Shown here one piece after another: positions 38,345-44,932 of a stretch of 64,000 nt of DNA. Both the position numbers and the translations under genes were made by a program. Position 1 is the stretch's first letter, and each line of letters starts with the position of its first letter. Under the pieces are notes generated by a model. That model saw only the letters and a list, made by a program, of their open reading frames with translations. It did no database searches and was not told the origin of the DNA. This DNA is from Argonema antarcticum A004/B2 (GTDB taxonomy: Bacteria; Cyanobacteriota; Cyanobacteriia; Cyanobacteriales; Aerosakkonemataceae): contig NZ_JAIQZN010000005.1 of the NCBI RefSeq assembly GCF_023333585.1, positions 62,001 to 126,000 of the forward strand. The letters are read 5' to 3'.

Positions 38345-38743
38345 TTACTCCAGCACATACAAATCTACATCAATTTCTGCCTTCAGTTCGGCGACTTGCT
38401 GCATAATACGTTTATCGAAATGAATCGCTGGAACGCTCCCACTCCGATAATAAATTACGCAAGCAAATTCTGCATAATACTGAGAACACACCTCAACCAA
38501 AGGTAGCCAACCTGCTTGCAATTGTTCGAGTACTGACTTAACATGATCTTCTAGTTCAGCGGATTTTTCCAGTTTAGAATCAAGTCTCCAGCCATTGTGT
38601 TTTTTGCGAATAGTACCCCTGGAAGTAATGAAGTCACCAGTCCTCCACGTTTTAGTGGGAATTATGCCAACTTTTGCCGTAATTTCTTCCGGTTCAAAAT
38701 CGAGCCCAGTCAATGCGAAATAGGCGTAAATTTCAGATTCCAT
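38345..38743 (-). CDS. DUF4279 protein, candidate immunity partner
   Basis: This 132-residue protein resembles DUF4279: AYFALTGLDFEPEEITAKVGIIPTKTWRTGD near the start, then GWRLDS, a helical centre and a beta C-terminus. It lies 24 nt after a gene for a small polymorphic-toxin-like domain on the same strand. Small soluble genes in that position usually encode the cognate immunity protein. That role is inference; DUF4279 has no settled function known to me. Confidence 0.75.
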   Translation of the reverse strand: MESEIYAYFALTGLDFEPEEITAKVGIIPTKTWRTGDFITSRGTIRKKHNGWRLDSKLEKSAELEDHVKSVLEQLQAGWLPLVEVCSQYYAEFACVIYYRSGSVPAIHFDKRIMQQVAELKAEIDVDLYVLE

Positions 38744-38767
38744 GCCAATAGTCCTTTATTAAAATTA

Positions 38768-39007
38768 TTAAAAATCATTAATGTTGAGTCCTGTATCCTC
38801 ACCTGGAACTTGACCCCCTTTAGGTTTAACGTATATGTTCCCATCTCTGTCTTTGTAAAGGTCTTTCTTCGAGGCATTTTCCTCATTTTTAAGGTCATGG
38901 ATATCTACTCCCGCTCTTTGTAGTTTAGCAATTTCGCCAGGAGTTAGAAGCTTGTCATGTCTCCAGTTTCGCTCCAGTTCGCCTCCCTCTGATTCTATTT
39001 CTGTCAT
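38768..39007 (-). CDS. solitary polymorphic-toxin type 33-like domain
   Basis: The ATG at 39007 gives 79 residues; an earlier in-frame ATG at 39061 adds 18 doubtful residues. The body (KLLTPGEIAKLQRAG-VDIHDLK, KDLYKDRDGNIYVKPKGG, PGEDTGLNIND) matches what I recall of the polymorphic toxin type 33 domain at the C-terminus of secreted toxins. Here it stands alone, without signal, PAAR, RHS or filamentous repeats. It could be an orphan toxin cassette left after recombination, or a displaced tip. A DUF4279 gene follows directly. Confidence 0.65.
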   Translation of the reverse strand: MTEIESEGGELERNWRHDKLLTPGEIAKLQRAGVDIHDLKNEENASKKDLYKDRDGNIYVKPKGGQVPGEDTGLNINDF

Positions 39008-39057
39008 GCACCTGCCTATTGCTGCCAAATAGTTACAAATTAGCGCGATCGCACTTT

Positions 39058-39765
39058 TCAAACTTCCTCCGGTTCAATTCCCAACGCCCTTAATTGTGCC
39101 GCCAATCTTTCTGCACGTTCTTCCGCGTGCTGTCTTGCTTCATCAGGCGAAAGATATTTTCTTCCTTCTTCGTCATACCAGAACAACCATTCTCGCGTCC
39201 ATCCTAGATAGGTTCCCATTTCTCTGCCAATTGCCAAACCTATTTCAGGTATCCAAACGGGTTCACCTGGTTGTTGGATATACACTCCATCAACTAAGCG
39301 ATATACTTCTAGAGGTTCTCCCCGACGAGTCTGATAGCGATCGGCATCGTAAATTACATAATATAAAATTCGCAATTCTGCATAATCTATCTTTTTCTGT
39401 CCGTATTCTTCGCCGTAAGTTTGGGAAATTACTTCTAATACCAAAACTGGTAAAATTCCATTTTCTTCCCACAAAACGTAGCTTAAACGTCCGGTTCTAC
39501 CTTTGGCGCGAGTTCTGAATCGCTCTACACCTAAACTCAAGAAACCATCAGGAATAATCGGTGCAGGTGGGTTGACATTGCGCTCATGGTAAATTCCCAT
39601 ATCTACGCCAAAAAACCAGTCGGTACGCTCTTGCCAAATTATGCTTAAGATGGCTTTTAATAAGTGCGGAACTAAATCTTGCAGTTCATTGTCCACAGGA
39701 GTTTCGTCAGAAGATGGTAATTCTTCCGAGGATGGAAGATATTGCAACGGTTCGTACTGTACCAT
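39058..39765 (-). CDS. Uma2-family PD-(D/E)XK-like protein, copy 1
   Basis: This protein of about 235 residues (ATG at 39765, M6 of the longest frame) belongs to Uma2/DUF820, an expanded cyanobacterial family with an endonuclease-like fold. IPDGFLSLGV gives the Asp, VLVLEVISQT the Glu, and YGQKKIDYAEL the Lys; then ILYYVIYD, EVYRL.DGVYIQQPGEP, EIGLAIG and W.DEEGRKYLSPDEA. A charged coiled-coil tail ends the protein. It has a close paralogue directly upstream (39804-40511), showing tandem duplication. Cellular function is unknown. Confidence 0.88.
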   Translation of the reverse strand: MVQYEPLQYLPSSEELPSSDETPVDNELQDLVPHLLKAILSIIWQERTDWFFGVDMGIYHERNVNPPAPIIPDGFLSLGVERFRTRAKGRTGRLSYVLWEENGILPVLVLEVISQTYGEEYGQKKIDYAELRILYYVIYDADRYQTRRGEPLEVYRLVDGVYIQQPGEPVWIPEIGLAIGREMGTYLGWTREWLFWYDEEGRKYLSPDEARQHAEERAERLAAQLRALGIEPEEV

Positions 39766-39803
39766 AATTTCTATTCCCAATTTCTGATTTAATCATTTTA
39801 TTG

Positions 39804-40511
39804 TCAATCTTCATCCAATTCTATTCCCAATTCCCTCAATTTCGCTGCCAATTGTTCAGCACGTTGCCTTTGTTGTTCAGCGCGTTGTTCCGCTTGCTGG
39901 ATTAATTCATCAGGAGAAAGGTATTTTCTCCCATTTTCGTCATACCAAAACAACCACTCTCGCATCCAACCTTTATAAATTCCCGTTTCTCTGCCAATTC
40001 CTAAACCTATTTCTGGCATCCACACAGGTTCACCTGTTTGTCGGATATAGTCACCATTGACTAAGCGATGAACTTCAAAAGCATCTCCTCGTCTACTATG
40101 ATAACGAACCGGCTTATAAATTACATAGTACAAAACTCCCAGTTCGGCATAATCTATTTTCTTTTGTTTGTATTCTCCTCTGTAAGTTTTGGAAACTACT
40201 TCTAATACCAAGATTGGTATTACTCCGTTTTCTTGCCAAACGACATAACTTAAACGTCCTTGTTCGCCAACAAAACGATTTACACCTAAACTGAGGAAAC
40301 CATCAGGAACAATCGCCGGTTCATTGGAAGTGTGGTAAATTGCCATATCGACGCCAAAAAACCAATCTTGGCGATTTGACCAGATTGTTGCCAGAATTGC
40401 TAATAATAGGTTGGGGATTAAGTTTTGGAGTTCATTGTCCACAGGGGTTTCGTCAGATTCAAGTAGTTCTTCAGAGGATGGAAGATATTGCTGCGAATTG
40501 TACTGTACCAT
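39804..40511 (-). CDS. Uma2-family PD-(D/E)XK-like protein, copy 2
   Basis: This 235-residue paralogue of the next gene shares VQY..QYLPSSEEL, DETPVDNELQ, WFFGVDM.IYH, PDGFLSLGV, VLVLEVVSKTY, KKIDYAELGVLYYVIY and GRKYLSPDE. The C-terminal coiled coil has extra AEQRAEQQRQRAEQ repeats. The PD-(D/E)XK triad is conserved. It is spaced 38 nt from copy 1. Confidence 0.88.
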   Translation of the reverse strand: MVQYNSQQYLPSSEELLESDETPVDNELQNLIPNLLLAILATIWSNRQDWFFGVDMAIYHTSNEPAIVPDGFLSLGVNRFVGEQGRLSYVVWQENGVIPILVLEVVSKTYRGEYKQKKIDYAELGVLYYVIYKPVRYHSRRGDAFEVHRLVNGDYIRQTGEPVWMPEIGLGIGRETGIYKGWMREWLFWYDENGRKYLSPDELIQQAEQRAEQQRQRAEQLAAKLRELGIELDED

Positions 40512-40613
40512 GATTTTCCTCTTTGGGATTTACTGATTATATCTTAAACATTGTGACCATTTTAAATATTTGATACTGAGAGTTTGCAGCAGAGGAAGTA
40601 GAACTTCCCGGAT

Positions 40614-40642
40614 TTCGTGACCAGGTTCAACCTGGTCACGAG
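40614..40642 (-). terminator. hairpin after flotillin gene
   Basis: tcgtgaccagg pairs with cctggtcacga around TTCAA (11-12 bp). It begins 11 nt beyond the flotillin stop on the minus strand and is followed by an A/G-rich stretch without a clear U-tract. Confidence 0.5.
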
Positions 40643-40652
40643 AAAGCTACTT

Positions 40653-42713
40653 TTAGGATGTCAATCCTTCTTTATCATCTTTACCAATAGATTTCGGTGC
40701 TGTGGAAGGAGTTGACATTGGCGTTACTCGTCGTGATGTAGATGAGTCAGTCATTTGCCGTTTTGCTGCTGTTGGAGTTGATTGTGCTTGCGATGTGTCT
40801 GAAACTGATGAATTATGATTGCCATCGTTACTCACCAACTGCTTTACCTGTGCAATTAACGCTCCCAATTTACCCTCATCCAGCAATGTGTTAATTAGTG
40901 CTAAACCACTGGTTGATAACAGCAGCTTATTCACATCGGTAGCACCATTACCGTTGTTGCCATTAGCACCTGGAAAAGAGTAAATTCTGGCATCACCTAA
41001 AACACCTGGTTGCGGTGCCAAAGCTTGCATAATTTCTGGCAGCTTGTCTGACAGTTCAGGCCAAATTGTGGTAATAATTTTGGCACTTAGGTTAGCGTTG
41101 CTGATCGTATTTTCCGCTGATATTTTCGCAGCAACACCTTCCGCTTCTGCTAAAGCTTTATCGCGGTTAGCTTGTGCCAAAGTACGAATAGCTTCGGCTT
41201 CCAATTCTGCCGCTTGTTGGGCGATTTCTGCTTGCCTTCTGCGCCGGAAAACATCAATTTCCACGACGTTTTGATCGGAAATACGACGTTCTTGCGCTTC
41301 TCTTTCTGCTGCAATAATTGATAGTTGTTTATCGCGTTCTGCTTTTTCAACAGCGCTTGCTGTTGTTACCGATCCTTCTGCTTTGGCTTTTTGTGCTTCA
41401 GCGACAAAGCTTTCGCGTTTTTTGTTGGCAACTGCAATAGCAACATCTTCTTGAGCTAGTCGCGCTTCTCGTTCCGACTCAGCTATTTGTACTTGCGCTT
41501 TTAGCTTAGCAGCTTCTACTGTTTGCTGACGGGTAATTTCCGCCGTTTCCGCTTCTTGTTTTTGCAGTGCTTGCGCCACTTTGAGTTGTTTATTGCGTTC
41601 TTCTAGAGAAATATCTGCCTCAATTTGGCTTTGTTGCACCGATAGTTTCTTGCGAATTTGTTCTTCTTCAACCGACCTGTCTTGCAATATCTTCGTCCGC
41701 AGAACTGTAGCAGCTTCGGTGTCTTTTGCACCTTGAATTTCCCGCTCTTTTTGAGCCTTCAATGCTTCTACTTGTAACTGCTGCTCTATTTTGGCAGCTT
41801 CTTTCTCTTGGGCAATTTGAAGAGAGCGTTTTTGGGCATCTAGTTCTTTCTGTTCGATTGAAACTTGGGTTGTCAGTTCAACTTCTCGTTTTTGCTGAAT
41901 CGATTTTTGAATTGTTTCCGTCCGCAGGCGCACCCCTTGAGCATCGAAGAAATTATTGGTGTCGTAGGTATCGCCTTCTTCTATTTCGGAAATGGCGATA
42001 TTATTCAGGGTTAAACCAACTCGTTTCAAATCGGGTTCAACCAAATTCAATACTTCTTGGGCAAACCCTAACTTATCTGAATCAATTTCTGCCAAATCTT
42101 TGGTTTTCGCGGCAGCACGAATGGCATCATCCGCCCGTTTTTCTAAAGCATTTTTAATGTTTTCTGGGGTAATTTTCCCTTGCATAGAAAGTCGAGCCGC
42201 AGCAGTCAATACATCTTCGTCAGAAGCTGTGATGCAGACATAAAAGGTAACTCTCATGTCAGCTCTCAAATAGTCTTTGGTGCGAACTGCCAGTTTGCCA
42301 GTGCGCTCAACATCAATGGAAATTTCTCTCAGGGGTACGCGGGTGAGTTCGTGAAATCCCGGCAGAACAATACAACCGCCGTTGAGAAATACGGTTTTCT
42401 TCTTAATAAAAACGCCGCCAGTTCTGACAAAAGCTTCGTTGGTGGGTGTAATGACATAAACCCGCGTATAAGCCCAAATGCTTAATAGCAGCAATATCAC
42501 TAAAGCAGCAACGAGTCCGGCGAAGAAGGTAACGCCTCCACCTAATAGATCAACTTGGGCAAGTGTAGGCTGAACGGTTTCTGGATAAAGTGTTTGAGCC
42601 ATTAAACTTGACCTCGAATCTTTTGAATTCACCTCTGTTTGTAAGGGTGTCGGTGCAACTTCAGCAGCGGCGACAACTGGTAAAGATTGGATGAAAGTTA
42701 GCCAAAAAAGCAT
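40653..42713 (-). CDS. flotillin-like SPFH membrane scaffold
   Basis: This 686-residue protein has a hydrophobic, signal-like N-terminus (FWLTFIQSLPVVAAA), a clear membrane helix at about 58-82, then the SPFH domain (about 85-300: RVYVITPTNEAFVRTGG, LPGFHELTRVPLREISIDV, EVLNLVEPDLKRVGLTLNNI). A long Glu/Ala/Gln-rich coiled coil runs from about 300 to 560 (the flotillin repeats), and a variable tail has NGNNGNGATD and Ser/Thr-rich parts. It should form oligomeric lipid-microdomain scaffolds. It is 63 nt from the upstream OB-fold membrane-protein gene, the partner commonly paired with bacterial flotillins. Confidence 0.92.
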   Translation of the reverse strand: MLFWLTFIQSLPVVAAAEVAPTPLQTEVNSKDSRSSLMAQTLYPETVQPTLAQVDLLGGGVTFFAGLVAALVILLLLSIWAYTRVYVITPTNEAFVRTGGVFIKKKTVFLNGGCIVLPGFHELTRVPLREISIDVERTGKLAVRTKDYLRADMRVTFYVCITASDEDVLTAAARLSMQGKITPENIKNALEKRADDAIRAAAKTKDLAEIDSDKLGFAQEVLNLVEPDLKRVGLTLNNIAISEIEEGDTYDTNNFFDAQGVRLRTETIQKSIQQKREVELTTQVSIEQKELDAQKRSLQIAQEKEAAKIEQQLQVEALKAQKEREIQGAKDTEAATVLRTKILQDRSVEEEQIRKKLSVQQSQIEADISLEERNKQLKVAQALQKQEAETAEITRQQTVEAAKLKAQVQIAESEREARLAQEDVAIAVANKKRESFVAEAQKAKAEGSVTTASAVEKAERDKQLSIIAAEREAQERRISDQNVVEIDVFRRRRQAEIAQQAAELEAEAIRTLAQANRDKALAEAEGVAAKISAENTISNANLSAKIITTIWPELSDKLPEIMQALAPQPGVLGDARIYSFPGANGNNGNGATDVNKLLLSTSGLALINTLLDEGKLGALIAQVKQLVSNDGNHNSSVSDTSQAQSTPTAAKRQMTDSSTSRRVTPMSTPSTAPKSIGKDDKEGLTS

Positions 42714-42776
42714 AGCGATTCAATCCTAATGGGATCTTTTATTTGGGGGTATTTAGTAAAATGGGTATTGGAAACA

Positions 42777-43496
42777 TTACTGGGAAGTTTTGCTTTTGGG
42801 GGTGTTTTCTAGCCAACGATCTTGATCGGAACTGTCTTTGACAACGACGAGATAGCTTTGGGGTTGGCGATCGATCACCAAGACTTTTTGGCCCCGGCAA
42901 GGGACAACTTTTGCCCATTCGGGTAATGCGGCACTGATGGTGACAAGATTGCGAGCTGAGTCGATCACGTCCACTTGCCCAATTTTGCCTTGGTTTTCGA
43001 TCGGTATTGTGGCAGAAGTAACTGTGCCGATGCAACCAATCACGCGATCGCTGCTGGCATCCTCTCCAAAGGAAGCAAAGATTTTGCCCATCGGTCGGGC
43101 GATCAGGCTACCTGCAAATAAACTAATTACTAGGGCTACTACCGCTACAACTCCTGCTAGAAAACCTTTGGGGATATTGCCTAAGATGCTGGCTAAGCTG
43201 ACGTTGAGCATCCAGCCAATCAGGCCCAAGAGACTAAAATCTGTAGCTAGTAATAAAATCAGGGGTGCTTTACCAAAACCCAGCCATCCAAGTATTAGCA
43301 GTGGGTTAAAGTTAGCGTCGGTATCGGTGTCTGTGTCGAAGTGCAAACCGCCATCGTCTACATCAACATCAACATCGACATCGGCGTCTAAATCGAGGTC
43401 ATCGTCTCCCCCACCCGAAACAATCACTAATAGGAATAATAAAACTCCCATTATCAAGAAAATCCAGTAGGGCAGGTTGGCTGAGTTAAACAGCAT
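42777..43496 (-). CDS. NfeD/YqiJ-like OB-fold membrane protein
   Basis: The 239 residues comprise a membrane helix at about 9-27 and an Asp-rich segment at about 31-62 (alternating D-V-D and D-T-D units). Three more hydrophobic helices follow to about 145, then a C-terminal OB-like beta domain (GCIGTVTSATIPIENQGKIGQVDV). This layout matches YqiJ/NfeD-type partners of flotillin. The Asp-rich stretch, encoded by GAT/GAC-type triplet repeats, is unusual and could bind cations. It is first in a two-gene operon with the flotillin gene. Confidence 0.82.
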   Translation of the reverse strand: MLFNSANLPYWIFLIMGVLLFLLVIVSGGGDDDLDLDADVDVDVDVDDGGLHFDTDTDTDANFNPLLILGWLGFGKAPLILLLATDFSLLGLIGWMLNVSLASILGNIPKGFLAGVVAVVALVISLFAGSLIARPMGKIFASFGEDASSDRVIGCIGTVTSATIPIENQGKIGQVDVIDSARNLVTISAALPEWAKVVPCRGQKVLVIDRQPQSYLVVVKDSSDQDRWLENTPKSKTSQ

Positions 43497-43628
43497 AGGG
43501 TGCGTTTGCGTAGCGTGGCGGAGCCAGATTATCTGCCTTCAGTATGAAAGAAAAGAAGGCAGCAAAACTAACTCTAAAGTAACTGCCATACAATGAAATA
43601 TAGGGAGAAACGTTAAGATTTTTAATCT

Positions 43629-44000
43629 ATGAAGCTGAAACGACTGGGCCACGTGGCTATTTGCGTGCAAGATATCGATCGGGCTGCTGAGTTCTACCAA
43701 AACATGGGGATGGAGTTAGTCTGGAAGGATGCTGACTGGGCTTATCTCAAAGCTGGGGAAGATGGTTTGGCGCTCTTAAGTCCCGGCTACGACCAAGCTG
43801 GGCCGCATTTTGGGTTTGTTTTTAGCGATCGCACGGAAATTGAAGCCGCCTACGAGCTGCTGAAAGCCCAAGGTGTTAAAGTCAGCCATATCCACGATCA
43901 TCGAGATGGTACTGCTTCTTTCTACGGTCGCGATCCCGACGGCAATGGTTTTGAGTATCTTTACGAACCTGTAGCGGTTGCTTCTGCTAGCAAGAACTAG
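43629..44000 (+). CDS. VOC-family (glyoxalase-like) protein
   Basis: The protein has 123 residues with one pair of beta-alpha-beta-beta-beta modules: LGHVAICVQDIDRAAEFYQNMGM at the start with the first metal His, PHFGFVFSD in the middle, and DPDGNGFEYLYEP with the metal Glu at the end. VOC proteins bind a divalent metal and act as lyases, dioxygenases or resistance proteins; the substrate cannot be assigned. It stands alone on the plus strand. Confidence 0.9.
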   Translation: MKLKRLGHVAICVQDIDRAAEFYQNMGMELVWKDADWAYLKAGEDGLALLSPGYDQAGPHFGFVFSDRTEIEAAYELLKAQGVKVSHIHDHRDGTASFYGRDPDGNGFEYLYEPVAVASASKN

Positions 44001-44037
44001 CAACGTTTGCTGCTATCAAGAACATCTATAATTAGGT

Positions 44038-44430
44038 TTACGCGGGCGGACTGAGGATAGTTGTAGCCTCGGCAAGACGGCTGCATTTTTCTCCGTCGTT
44101 TTGCCCCTCAATCAGAGAATGGGCTGGGTTTTCTGGCAAAATCGGATCGTGACGCACAGAAAAACCTATAGAACGAGCATCTCCCGCTACCAAAACACCC
44201 AGTACAAAATGGTTTTTCCTGTCACCAACGCGATCTAAAGTTTCTTGCGGAGTTGTTAACCTGGCAAGGTCAACAGAAATGCTATTTTCTGGCTTTTTAT
44301 TCCGCTTGAAAGCAGCAGAGCTAACTTTGCCGGTTTTTGGATTAATATGGGAGTTAATACTAAGTCGCCGATACAGCCGATCGTTGTCTGCAATTTCTTC
44401 CAACTCGGCAATTTCTTCCGACATTCTCAC
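44038..44430 (-). CDS. hypothetical protein, second gene of a pair
   Basis: The protein has 130 residues, with possible starts at 44430 or 44424. An N-terminal acidic helix (EEIAELEEIADND) precedes RLYRRLSINSHINPKTGKVSSAAFKRN, a core (SISVDLARLTTPQE) and a C-terminal region ending in NPAHSLIEGQN. No catalytic motif is recognised. It starts 8 nt after the gene at 44439-44834, so the two form one transcript. The organisation recalls small two-gene cassettes, but I cannot call it a toxin-antitoxin pair. Confidence 0.75.
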   Translation of the reverse strand: MRMSEEIAELEEIADNDRLYRRLSINSHINPKTGKVSSAAFKRNKKPENSISVDLARLTTPQETLDRVGDRKNHFVLGVLVAGDARSIGFSVRHDPILPENPAHSLIEGQNDGEKCSRLAEATTILSPPA

Positions 44431-44438
44431 CCCTTGAC

Positions 44439-44834
44439 TTAGATAATCAGGACTTGAGATAGCAGGTTCAGCACTTCGTCCAAAGAAACTTGATGTTTTT
44501 CCTCAAACTTTCGATTTGTACCCTGTCCTTGTATGAGTACATAGCTGAAATCTCCACCTGGGCCGATTTCAACTTCGATATCTAAGAGCGAACTGCTCCA
44601 TTCTAGCTGCAAGCCTCCATCGGCAAGCGGTGCCACAAATGATGGAAGTGGTTCTCTAACCTGATTAGAAAGTTGCTCTTTGACAGTAACTAGAATTTCA
44701 AAAGCTGCAACCAAGGCAACGGAAGAGACTTGCTCTGCTCCGTATGAATCCCAATCTGGTTCCAGTTGAGCAAGTTGCTTCAGGCGCTCTAAGGTCGGGT
44801 TTAATGAAACGTCAGTTAGCGTTGGTTGGGACAT
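44439..44834 (-). CDS. hypothetical protein with WDSYGA motif
   Basis: The 131 residues begin with LERLKQLAQLEPDWDSYGA, a motif seen in many small bacterial proteins of unknown function. PLPSFVAPLADGGLQLEWSSSLLDIEVEIGPGGDFSYVLIQ follows, a beta-rich part, and then a Leu-rich C-terminal helix. It is the first gene of a pair, divergent from mutS2. Confidence 0.75.
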   Translation of the reverse strand: MSQPTLTDVSLNPTLERLKQLAQLEPDWDSYGAEQVSSVALVAAFEILVTVKEQLSNQVREPLPSFVAPLADGGLQLEWSSSLLDIEVEIGPGGDFSYVLIQGQGTNRKFEEKHQVSLDEVLNLLSQVLII

Positions 44835-44932
44835 GACCTTTGGAATATGCCAAAACGGGGTGTTCTTATTTTATCCTGGGAATTAGAGCGCCTCTCGATC
44901 ATCACCTTACGTTCAAATCATAATATTAAGCT

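Noticed and set aside
38768-39061. start at 39061 for the toxin-like gene
   Set aside because: The first 18 residues come from a HIP1-containing leader; the ATG at 39007 is more natural.
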